Notes under the pieces: generated by a model | Seen by the model: only the letters and a program-made list of their open reading frames with translations | The model's database searches: none | What the model was told of the DNA's origin: nothing | In this document: positions 1-4,962 of the stretch, piece after piece | Position numbering within the stretch: position 1 is the stretch's first letter | How the letters are laid out: each line of letters starts with the position of its first letter | Origin: JBDRFZ01 sp043818395 | GTDB lineage: Bacteria; Patescibacteriota; Patescibacteriia; 2-12-FULL-60-25 | Length of the DNA: 12,035 nt | Direction of reading: 5' to 3' | NCBI GenBank assembly: GCA_043818395.1 | Contig: JBDRFZ010000037.1 | Location: 1-12,035, forward strand | Position numbers and translations under genes: made by a program

Positions 1-22
1 GATCAATATCCTTTTTTGACAT
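1..22 (-). CDS. Transposase, first seven codons only (left IS copy)
   Basis: A leftward frame opens with ATG at 22-20 and reads MSKKDID before the window ends. The same start is present in the right-hand copy. Starts of the type MSKKDL/MSKKEL are familiar from several DDE transposases with an N-terminal helix-turn-helix, but seven residues cannot prove the family. No clear ribosome-binding site precedes it. The call rests on its position about 120 bases inside a repeated element with terminal binding-site-like repeats. Confidence 0.4.
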
Positions 23-140
23 AGCGAAAAGTTGGGTTGTCATACCAGACCGTTGTACAGGAATCCGGAGTTCCCGACAGCCGGCCAGAATGTGACATTC
101 TAACTTCCCGCAAAAGGGACATTACAACTTCCGTGGGACA
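1..140 (-). mobile_element. Insertion sequence, one terminus (left copy, truncated by window edge)
   Basis: This segment is an exact inverted copy of 11896-12035. The match stops at position 140, where the outer strand begins TGTCCC, a plausible IS tip. Inside the tip are two imperfect direct repeats of GGAAGTTxxAATGTCxC, 24 bases apart, which look like repeated transposase-binding sites. A short dyad, AGAATGT-C-ACATTCT, follows at 87-101. Reading leftward, an open frame starts with ATG at 22 and runs off the edge. The rest of the element, including its other end and target duplication, is outside the window. The family is not resolved; an IS481-like or IS1202/ISNCY-like element is a guess from the TGTCCC tip and the transposase start. 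Confidence 0.75.
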
Positions 141-279
141 CAAAGCATTGCGGGCTTGCAAGGTGACGATAATACGGGTAATCTATCGGCACAAAACAAC
201 AACTGCTGTTCCAGATGAGAACACCCCCCGCCGTCAGCGAACCAAAAACATGCCCTATTATTCGATAACATTAGGGCGT
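141..279. other. Non-coding stretch between IS and tRNA-Ile
   Basis: No convincing gene is seen here. Frames that cross it run into the IS or the tRNA and have no recognisable protein sequence. A weak stem-loop (GCCCTA at 252-257 with TAGGGC at 272-277) lies just before the long palindrome. This is probably tRNA upstream sequence plus the point where the left IS inserted at 140/141. A promoter for the tRNA should lie here, but I could not find convincing -35 and -10 boxes. Confidence 0.5.
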
Positions 280-305
280 GCCCCGTCGTTCGCGAACGAC
301 GGGGC
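280..305. repeat. 26-bp perfect palindrome overlapping the tRNA 5' end
   Basis: Positions 280-292 are the exact reverse complement of 293-305, centred on TTCGCGAA. As RNA it would form a very stable GC-rich hairpin. Its right arm contributes the first four bases of the mature tRNA (302-305, GGGC). In addition GGGCGTG at 274-280 duplicates the tRNA acceptor strand GGGCGTG at 302-308, 28 bases upstream. The precursor could therefore fold in an alternative way before 5' processing. Confidence 0.85.
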
Positions 306-378
306 GTGTAGCTCAGGTGGTTAGAGCGTCACACTGATAATGTGAAGGTCCCTGGTTCGAGCCCAGGCACGCCCACCA
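302..378 (+). tRNA. tRNA-Ile (anticodon GAT), CCA encoded
   Basis: A full 77-nt cloverleaf can be drawn. The acceptor pairs GGGCGTG (302-308) with CACGCCC (368-374), followed by discriminator A and encoded CCA. The D arm is GCTC/GAGC. The anticodon stem TCACA/TGTGA encloses loop CTGATAA, with GAT at 336-338. A five-base variable loop precedes the T arm CCTGG-TTCGAGC-CCAGG. It decodes AUU and AUC. The 5' acceptor bases are also part of the palindrome at 280-305. A rho-independent terminator follows two bases after CCA. Confidence 0.96.
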
Positions 379-379
379 T

Positions 380-411
380 AAAAACGACTTCCAGAATTGG
401 AAGTTGTTTTT
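380..411. terminator. Bidirectional intrinsic terminator
   Basis: A 13-bp stem with one G-U pair (380-392 with 399-411) encloses the loop AGAATT. It is flanked by A-run and T-run sequence, so it can terminate in both directions. It ends the tRNA-Ile transcript on the + strand and the leftward operon ending at 432 on the - strand. Confidence 0.88.
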
Positions 412-431
412 ATGTTTGTAAACTCTATATT

Positions 432-1016
432 TTATTCCTCTTCATCTGTTGCCTCAACCTCCTGATCATCAACCGTCTTAACGAGCAATATCACGCTCCC
501 GTTTTCATTCTCCGTATTTTTTGAAACAGTAAGTGCGATATGCGACTTATCCTTATCATATGTCCTTGATTCTATATTGTTGGCACTCCAACTAGTCTGC
601 TCATCCCAACCAGCATCCTTTATAGCCTTTTCATACCAGCCAAGAACAGCGACGGGATTGTCCGTGGATTTAAGTGAGAGGGAAACAGCCTTATCGCCCT
701 GTTCATCCATAATTACGCTCGTTATTTTAACACCTGAATAAATCGGGACATCTTTTGGAAAATTATCCGGCAGTTTTAAATCCTCGCCGAAGGCTGTGAT
801 ATTACCGGTCTTATTGTCTTTAAAAACGACCTGATTGTTTCCGGTATCCACATCTACTTTTCCGCCGGTCGCTTTTTCCAACATACTTTCGGCCACACTT
901 TCACCTATTTTTTGACTGACTTTTTCTTCAGTCTTTTGAAACGGATTACAGCCAAGACCCATGAGAGAAACCGATAAAACAACTCCGATGAGAAAGGCGA
1001 CGCGGCTTTTGTACAT
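432..1016 (-). CDS. Predicted lipoprotein, unknown function
   Basis: This 194-residue protein starts with a short basic N-terminus and a hydrophobic stretch (residues 7-22) ending in GLG-Cys23. That is a probable lipoprotein signal, although the -3 residue of the lipobox is Gly rather than the usual Leu. Residues 25-50 look helical and amphipathic. The rest is a soluble domain with the segment FPKDVPIYSG (86-95) and a WYEKAIKDAGW motif (127-137). This pattern occurs in small exported proteins of uncultured bacteria with no assigned role. The C-terminus is acidic (DDQEVEATDEEE). It is the last gene of the leftward operon, 10 bases after the flavoprotein gene, and ends just before the bidirectional terminator. 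It is probably anchored on the outer face of the membrane. Confidence 0.8.
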   Translation of the reverse strand: MYKSRVAFLIGVVLSVSLMGLGCNPFQKTEEKVSQKIGESVAESMLEKATGGKVDVDTGNNQVVFKDNKTGNITAFGEDLKLPDNFPKDVPIYSGVKITSVIMDEQGDKAVSLSLKSTDNPVAVLGWYEKAIKDAGWDEQTSWSANNIESRTYDKDKSHIALTVSKNTENENGSVILLVKTVDDQEVEATDEEE

Positions 1017-1026
1017 AACGTAATGG

Positions 1027-1749
1027 TTAAAATGATTCTTGTTTAAACTTATTTTTTAAATCCACACCTTCAGATTCTAACATGACTTTTATATCTTGAA
1101 CGAATCGTGTGGAACCGCAGGCCATAAAATCAGCCGTTTTAAAATCAACTCCCCTGCTTTTTAGCATCTCTTTAGACATACGTGTCGACTCGCCATCCCA
1201 ATCAGCCGGTGTCTCATGTGTCAAAATAAATATGGGTTTAAAATTCGGACACTCTCGAGACAAGTCTCGTAACTCTTTTTCGTACGCCATTTTTTCTCGC
1301 GTTCCGGTGGAATAAAAAAGGTAAATATTACGGGTGTTTTTTTGCAGACACATCTCGCGAATCATGCTGCGAAAAGGCGTAACGCCGATCCCGCCCGCCA
1401 ATAAAACCAAAGTCGCGACTGTATCCTCCAAAAAGAAAAAACCATAAGGACCTTGAACTTTTACTTTTTCGCCAACTTCAAATTTTGAAGCCCGGGTGGT
1501 TAATTCACCGCGTATTTTAATACCTAACTCGAAAGATGCCGTAGATTCCGCGGGAGCGGAGACAATGGAAAAAGCGGCTTTTCGCCAGGTCGTACCATCC
1601 GGATTCAAAACATGAAGCATGATCCATTGACCTGGTTCGAAGGAAAATAAAGGTTCACTATCAGCCGGAACAAGAGTTAACGAATAAACACCTTCCGCCA
1701 AATCAGACCTGGATGCTACTCGGAACGAACGCAATTTTGGTATTTCCAT
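1027..1749 (-). CDS. FAD/NAD(P)-binding oxidoreductase, ferredoxin-NADP reductase type
   Basis: This 240-residue, two-domain flavoprotein has the ferredoxin-NADP+ reductase fold and no fused [2Fe-2S] domain. Residues 5-105 form the FAD-binding barrel, with FEPGQWIML (37-45) and the FSIVSAP segment (60-66). Residues 110-240 form the nucleotide-binding domain, with the pyrophosphate loop AGGIGVTPFRSM (118-129), FYSTGTREKMAYEKEL (145-160) and the CGS motif (211-213). The chain ends in ESF, as many family members end in an aromatic residue. The Arg of the usual RxYS FAD motif appears to be replaced by Ala58 (AAFS). It should move electrons between NAD(P)H and a small carrier or a partner protein; the partner is not visible here. 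It sits 5 bases downstream of the SprT-like gene and 10 bases upstream of the lipoprotein gene, in one operon. Confidence 0.9.
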   Translation of the reverse strand: MEIPKLRSFRVASRSDLAEGVYSLTLVPADSEPLFSFEPGQWIMLHVLNPDGTTWRKAAFSIVSAPAESTASFELGIKIRGELTTRASKFEVGEKVKVQGPYGFFFLEDTVATLVLLAGGIGVTPFRSMIREMCLQKNTRNIYLFYSTGTREKMAYEKELRDLSRECPNFKPIFILTHETPADWDGESTRMSKEMLKSRGVDFKTADFMACGSTRFVQDIKVMLESEGVDLKNKFKQESF

Positions 1750-1754
1750 AATTG

Positions 1755-2159
1755 TTATGATGTAAAATGTTCGCTAAGCACTTCATCGCGTTTTAAAAGC
1801 TCGACGCCGGATTTATATTTTTTCCAAAAATCCGGGTGATGGATTACCCGAATATCACGACCGAACCATCTGTGCCAAATTTTAGGCGGTTCCAGATGAT
1901 GCGTAAGCTCATGGCAGACGACGCGTAAAATAGCGTCGAGCTGGCGCGGTTTCATGGTACGCGGCGTATATAAATCAACGGTAATCTGCTTTTCAGAAAG
2001 TTTTGTATAACCAAGGCGAAGCATCCTAAGCTTACCGCGCCCGCGACTCCGGCGGCGCAAGGGACGTAAAACAAATCCCGGCATCTTGAGAACAAAACAC
2101 GCCCGCTGAAACAGATGATCAACGAGCGCTTCGTGTTTTGGATCTAAGACGTCAGACAT
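1755..2159 (-). CDS. SprT-like/WLM-type zinc metalloprotease
   Basis: This 134-residue protein carries the zinc-protease signature HELTHH at residues 83-88 (His83, Glu84, His87). The later HHPDFW segment at 107-112 is where SprT and WLM proteases place their third zinc-binding His. The N-terminal part is very basic (RPLRRRSRGRGK, 32-43), which would suit nucleic-acid binding. Related proteases (SprT, Spartan, Wss1) cleave proteins bound or crosslinked to DNA. It is shorter than typical SprT and has no C-terminal zinc ribbon. Its ATG overlaps the TGA of the DUF1059 gene by one base (TGATG), which suggests translational coupling. The flavoprotein gene follows after 5 bases. The fold is well supported; the substrate is unknown. 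Confidence 0.82.
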   Translation of the reverse strand: MSDVLDPKHEALVDHLFQRACFVLKMPGFVLRPLRRRSRGRGKLRMLRLGYTKLSEKQITVDLYTPRTMKPRQLDAILRVVCHELTHHLEPPKIWHRWFGRDIRVIHHPDFWKKYKSGVELLKRDEVLSEHFTS

Positions 2160-2365
2160 CAGACCTCCATTTCCCTGGCTTTGGATCCAATCTGCGCCCT
2201 CTTTTCAGGCGTTTGCAATTCCCTGACGTTCTGACCATGCATGCTTACACTGTGCTTTATCGCGGCATCTATAGCCTCGTCCAAATTCCGTCCTTTCATG
2301 ACGGCATTACAGTCAAAACCAAAGTCGCGACAAGCAATAACATTCATCTTTACTTTCGTCTTCAT
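2159..2365 (-). CDS. DUF1059 family small protein
   Basis: This 68-residue protein has the DUF1059 pattern: a short strand, CRDFGFDC (12-19) with two cysteines, a helix rich in acidic and aliphatic residues, and His38 and His43 in KHSVSMHG. The family is common in bacteria and archaea and has no settled function; the Cys/His pattern could bind a metal. It is first in the leftward operon and overlaps the protease gene by one base. An internal Met7 is an alternative start, giving MNVIACRDFG, which is closer to the usual family start. No clear Shine-Dalgarno sequence precedes either Met, and a TATTGA box lies only three bases before the first ATG. Confidence 0.85.
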   Translation of the reverse strand: MKTKVKMNVIACRDFGFDCNAVMKGRNLDEAIDAAIKHSVSMHGQNVRELQTPEKRAQIGSKAREMEV

Positions 2366-2386
2366 ATGTCAATAGTTTGCCCGAAA

Positions 2387-2424
2387 TTGGCCTTTTTTGC
2401 AAGAGTGAGATAATTTTAAAAGGA
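2387..2424 (+). promoter_or_regulatory. Candidate promoter and RBS of rnhB
   Basis: TTGGCC at 2387-2392 and GATAAT at 2409-2414 are 16 bases apart, and a TG lies one base upstream of the latter (extended -10). AAAAGGA at 2418-2424 could serve as a ribosome-binding site just before ATG 2427. The predicted transcript start would fall very close to that site, so the leader would be short. Confidence 0.45.
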
Positions 2425-2426
2425 AC

Positions 2427-3074
2427 ATGAGAATCAGCTTGGGTATTGATGAGGCTGGCAGAGGATGCGTGATCGGATCCATGGTTTTGGCTTGCGTTGC
2501 GGCTGATGATGCAGATCGACGTTGGTTCTGGGCTAACAACGTACGCGATTCAAAAATCGTACCCGGACCAGAAAGAGACGTACTAGCCGAACGCATCAAA
2601 GAACGTTGCTGGTTTAGAATCGCCGTCGCTTATCCGCCGGATATTGATGCGGCGGTTTATGACCGCACAAAAACATTAAACGGTCTGGAACTTGCGCTCA
2701 TGTCCGATCTATTACGCGAAGCTCGCGAAGAATTCGATGAACACGAAATCATGGCGCTCGTTGACGCTCCCAGTATCAATGCCCAGGGTTATCTGGAAAA
2801 ACTATTCATACATAGCGAATGGGATGAAATGCCGAGGCTCAAAGCAAAACACGAAGCCGATCGTCGTGACCGGACAGTGGCCGCATCTTCAATTATCGCC
2901 AAAGCAGAACGCGAACGGTTGATAAAAAATTTAAAAACCGAACTTGGCGTAGATTTCGGCTGTGGTTATTCGCATGACCAAACTACAAGGGAATTTTTAA
3001 AAACATGCCCGGGGAATGCGCCTTATGTCAGGTGGAGCTGGAAAACGGCGAGAGAGTTAGGGGCTAGAAGTTAG
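2427..3074 (+). CDS. rnhB: Ribonuclease HII, archaeal-like type
   Basis: This 215-residue enzyme cuts the RNA strand of RNA-DNA hybrids and starts removal of single ribonucleotides from DNA. GIDEAGRG at 6-13 supplies catalytic Asp8 and Glu9. Asp113 in LVDAPSIN and Asp145 in KHEADRRD complete the DEDD metal site. AASSIIAKAERE (152-163) is the conserved helix after the last Asp. The C-terminal part, DFGCGYSHDQTTREFL (176-191) and VRWSWKTARE (201-210), follows the pattern of archaeal/eukaryotic RNase HII rather than E. coli RnhB. It begins with a reasonable ribosome-binding site and is transcribed away from the DUF1059 operon. A short tandem repeat overlaps its stop codon. Confidence 0.95.
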   Translation: MRISLGIDEAGRGCVIGSMVLACVAADDADRRWFWANNVRDSKIVPGPERDVLAERIKERCWFRIAVAYPPDIDAAVYDRTKTLNGLELALMSDLLREAREEFDEHEIMALVDAPSINAQGYLEKLFIHSEWDEMPRLKAKHEADRRDRTVAASSIIAKAERERLIKNLKTELGVDFGCGYSHDQTTREFLKTCPGNAPYVRWSWKTARELGARS

Positions 3075-3082
3075 GGGCTCAG
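3055..3082. repeat. 14-bp tandem repeat across the rnhB stop codon
   Basis: AGTTAGGGGCTAGA (3055-3068) is followed directly by AGTTAGGGGCTCAG (3069-3082), with a degenerate third unit starting AACTAGGGTTA at 3083. The repeat begins inside the last codons of rnhB and fills the gap to the convergent DUF4230 gene. No terminator hairpin is visible in this convergent junction. Confidence 0.7.
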
Positions 3083-3090
3083 AACTAGGG

Positions 3091-3690
3091 TTATTGGGTT
3101 ATGACTTCGATGGTTTTGCCTTCGGCGACGTAGCCTAACAATCTTGCAATATCGTCTTTTGCGCGAAGCGTGGCGCGATCAAGGAATTCGGGTTTATTTG
3201 CGGTTTCTTCGGCAATACGTGATAGCTCGGCCAGAGCTTCATTGTATCCGTCCTCGTTCTGTAGAACGCGTTTTAAAATCCCCTGATCATTGCGCACATC
3301 AATTGGTCCAACCAATCGTACGTTGAACAAACTAGATGTCGGAACCGTGACCGTTATTTTTTGGTCTTCAATTACCACATCCTGCTCCGATACTTTGGCT
3401 AAATCGATCCCTAAATTTACTTCCATAGCGCCGCGTGCCGTAATAGTCTGACCGAAGAAAAAATCCTTAAACGCACTGCCTGATGTTTTTTTAATGGTAA
3501 CCGGCTGATCGAAAACATAGGTTTGCGTCACTAAAAAACCGCGGTCGCGCAAAGCCGTGAGAATAACCTGCGCATTCACCTCTCTTTTAGCTACGAACTG
3601 TGGTTGCGTGAGCCGCCAACCTAAGAAAAAACCAACGGCTAAAACCAGGATAAAACCAAAGATAAACGCATATATTTTCCAAATTTTCAT
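3091..3690 (-). CDS. DUF4230 protein, membrane anchored
   Basis: This 199-residue protein has one N-terminal membrane helix (about residues 6-25). It is followed by an extracytoplasmic domain with the DUF4230 layout: LTALRDRGFLVT (44-55), a strand-rich core with GAMEVNLGIDLAKV (87-100), the KITVTVPTSSLFNV segment (111-124), and a C-terminal helix containing the Ala/Arg-rich part RATLRAKDDIARLLG (172-186). The function of the family is unknown; the architecture suggests a surface-displayed domain tethered by its N-terminus. It converges on rnhB and is divergent from the repeat-protein gene at 3775. An extended -10 (TGCTATAGT) lies eight bases before the ATG, so its mRNA is probably leaderless or nearly so. 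Confidence 0.85.
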   Translation of the reverse strand: MKIWKIYAFIFGFILVLAVGFFLGWRLTQPQFVAKREVNAQVILTALRDRGFLVTQTYVFDQPVTIKKTSGSAFKDFFFGQTITARGAMEVNLGIDLAKVSEQDVVIEDQKITVTVPTSSLFNVRLVGPIDVRNDQGILKRVLQNEDGYNEALAELSRIAEETANKPEFLDRATLRAKDDIARLLGYVAEGKTIEVITQ

Positions 3691-3698
3691 ACGTGCAA

Positions 3699-3707
3699 AC
3701 TATAGCA
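3699..3707 (-). promoter_or_regulatory. Extended -10 box of the DUF4230 gene
   Basis: On the - strand, TGC-TATAGT occupies 3707-3699 and the ATG begins at 3690. Transcription would start within about three bases of the start codon, and no Shine-Dalgarno sequence fits in between. The -35 region is weak (TTGTAC at 3729-3724). Confidence 0.5.
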
Positions 3708-3712
3708 TGATC

Positions 3713-3764
3713 TTGACATTTTCGTACAAAGGTATTAATTATTCAAAGCCCCTTTCACATGAGG
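3713..3764 (+). promoter_or_regulatory. Candidate -35 box and RBS of the repeat-protein gene
   Basis: A perfect TTGACA at 3713-3718 is followed by AT-rich sequence (TATTAATTATTC from 3733), but no good TATAAT is found at ideal spacing. GAGG at 3761-3764 lies ten bases before ATG 3775 and supports that start. This is one of the few genes here with a standard ribosome-binding site. Confidence 0.4.
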
Positions 3765-3774
3765 ATAGTAACGG

Positions 3775-4677
3775 ATGACACAGATATACGACTCGAAACC
3801 ACCGGAAGAAGAATCTACCCTTGCAACCACTCCGGAGGGAAAGCTCCTGGTCTCAAGCCTGGATCTCGCTCTTCGGACCGTGCTCACGCCAACCGAATTC
3901 ATCACCTTCTTCCCGATCGATACCGTGATCATGCAGCTTGGACACACACCCAAGCTGCGCGCTTCGATCCTGACGGCTTGCGTGGGTATGCCCATGAATA
4001 CCGCCTTGAACCTCTCTGTCCAGACCACGTCCAAGGTTCTCGAGGCGGCCTTGGAGGCTGGAGATACGACTCCGGAAAAAATCCTCGAGGTCTTTGTGCC
4101 AGAGGCATGCGTCCTGTATCTCCCATGGCCGGACATCGCCAAGTTCCTGCTGGCCAACACCGCATGGTGGAACGCCCAAGAAGGCGACGGCGAGACCTGG
4201 ATCCACGCCACAACCTACACGATCGACGTCATCACGACCGCCTTGAAGCTCGAATGTCTGACCACAGATCAACTCCGTGATTGGCTCGGCGTGGAAGCGC
4301 TGACCAAGCACCTCCTGGAATACGAGAACAACGAGCCGGAAGAAAAGAGCAACAAGGGCGAGCTATTGCGGCAAGTGACGGCAACCGCCATCCTGTACGG
4401 AGCCGAAGGCAAGCCCTTCACGAGCGAAGACCTGTTCACCATGGTCTCTCCGGATACGCTCCACGAGCTCATGCTCGTCGCCGAGCTTCACCAGAAGGTC
4501 CTGCTCAGGCTGGCGGAATCCTGCAGTTGGGGGAGCAATACAGCTCGCCAGACTACGTCAACATCGGCAACGGTGACGACAGTCACTACCAAGGCCGCCG
4601 TGAAATCGGACAAGCCTCCGGTACAAAAGAAGACTCTTCCCCCGCCTCCGCCGGATACCTTGACGGAAGAAAACTGA
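3775..4677 (+). CDS. Hypothetical GC-rich protein with four internal helical repeats
   Basis: I do not recognise this 300-residue protein. It lacks a signal peptide and long membrane helices, so it is probably cytoplasmic. Aligning it to itself shows four related units starting near residues 38, 99, 163 and 216: TPTEFITFFPIDTVIMQL, then TPEKILEVFVPEACVLYL, then TTDQLRDWLGVEALTKHL, then TSEDLFTMVSPDTLHELM. Each is preceded by a helix-like segment and followed by another. This suggests a repeat scaffold of about 55-60 residues per unit, perhaps for protein binding. Residues 256-300 are a low-complexity tail: Thr/Ser-rich, then PPVQKK and a run of five prolines. Base composition is unlike its neighbours: one sampled 60-base line (4021-4080) has 35 G+C, against 24 in a line of rnhB. 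GAGG ten bases upstream supports the start. Confidence 0.8.
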   Translation: MTQIYDSKPPEEESTLATTPEGKLLVSSLDLALRTVLTPTEFITFFPIDTVIMQLGHTPKLRASILTACVGMPMNTALNLSVQTTSKVLEAALEAGDTTPEKILEVFVPEACVLYLPWPDIAKFLLANTAWWNAQEGDGETWIHATTYTIDVITTALKLECLTTDQLRDWLGVEALTKHLLEYENNEPEEKSNKGELLRQVTATAILYGAEGKPFTSEDLFTMVSPDTLHELMLVAELHQKVLLRLAESCSWGSNTARQTTSTSATVTTVTTKAAVKSDKPPVQKKTLPPPPPDTLTEEN

Positions 4678-4700
4678 CACAACCTACTTTCTCCTCCTCC

Positions 4701-4728
4701 GACAAACCCTGCAATCGCGGGGTTTGTT
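4701..4728 (+). terminator. Hairpin after the repeat-protein gene
   Basis: CAAACCCTGC (4703-4712) pairs with GCGGGGTTTG (4717-4726) around the loop AATC, with one T-G pair. The bases after the stem (TTAC) are not a proper T-run, so termination may be weak or factor-assisted. Confidence 0.55.
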
Positions 4729-4747
4729 ACGTTAACGGGGTCTTGTA

Positions 4748-4771
4748 AGTTTAAAGAAATGCCTTTAAACT
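4748..4771. other. Short hairpin upstream of the second tRNA
   Basis: AGTTTAAAG (4748-4756) and CTTTAAACT (4763-4771) form a nine-base perfect stem with a six-base loop. It lies 18 bases before the tRNA. It has no T-run on the + side and no obvious role. Confidence 0.5.
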
Positions 4772-4788
4772 CACGTCACAAAACATAG

Positions 4789-4863
4789 GCGCGCGTAGCT
4801 CAACGGTAGAGCATCTGTCTTATACACAGGCGGTTCCTGGTTCGAATCCAGGCGCGCGCACCA
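4789..4863 (+). tRNA. tRNA with anticodon TAT (probably tRNA-Ile for AUA), CCA encoded
   Basis: A 75-nt cloverleaf is complete. Acceptor GCGCGCG (4789-4795) pairs with CGCGCGC (4853-4859), followed by discriminator A and encoded CCA. The D arm is GCTC/GAGC. The anticodon stem TCTGT/ACAGG encloses the seven-base loop CTTATAC, which puts TAT at 4821-4823. The variable loop is five bases and the T arm is CCTGG-TTCGAAT-CCAGG. TAT would read the isoleucine codon ATA. Most bacteria instead read ATA with a CAT-anticodon tRNA whose C34 is changed to lysidine by TilS. The body resembles a tRNA-Val, so the amino acid is inferred from the anticodon only. Confidence 0.88.
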
Positions 4864-4864
4864 T

Positions 4865-4896
4865 AAAAAATACCAGCTATGTAACTGGTATTTTTT
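4865..4896 (+). terminator. Intrinsic terminator of the second tRNA
   Basis: AAAAAATACCAG (4865-4876) pairs with CTGGTATTTTTT (4885-4896) across an eight-base loop, giving a 12-bp stem ending in a T-run. It begins two bases after the encoded CCA. Confidence 0.88.
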
Positions 4897-4932
4897 AATA
4901 TGTAAAACGTACAAATTTTTAGCAAATAACGA

Positions 4933-4962
4933 TACTCTGGTATCATGACGGCAAATATATGA
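4933..4962 (+). promoter_or_regulatory. Candidate -10 box and five-codon upstream ORF before the DUF389 gene
   Basis: TACTCT at 4933-4938 lies six bases before an ATG at 4945. That ATG opens a five-codon frame (MTANI) whose TGA (4960-4962) overlaps the ATG of the DUF389 gene (4959-4961) as ATGA. No Shine-Dalgarno sequence is visible. One reading is a leaderless mini-ORF that hands ribosomes to the main gene. The same hexamer is found at the pyrophosphatase promoter. Confidence 0.35.

Noticed and set aside
37..324. A 95-codon open frame at the left end
   Set aside because: It begins inside the IS, crosses the palindrome and ends inside tRNA-Ile. Its translation has no family resemblance, so it is a chance frame.
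3853..4311. Long open frames on the opposite strand and other frames of the 3775-4677 gene
   Set aside because: They arise from the high GC of that gene. The 3775 frame has the ribosome-binding site, a natural amino acid mix and internal protein repeats.
4510..4748. A frameshift near the 3' end of the repeat-protein gene
   Set aside because: The alternative frame looks fairly natural for a short stretch, but the annotated frame continues smoothly into a Thr/Ser- and Pro-rich tail and ends before a hairpin, so no error is needed.
4815..4828. Resemblance of the anticodon arm (CTGTCTTATACACA) to a Tn5-type mosaic end used in sequencing libraries
   Set aside because: It lacks two bases of the mosaic end, and the whole cloverleaf around it pairs correctly, so adapter contamination is not supported.
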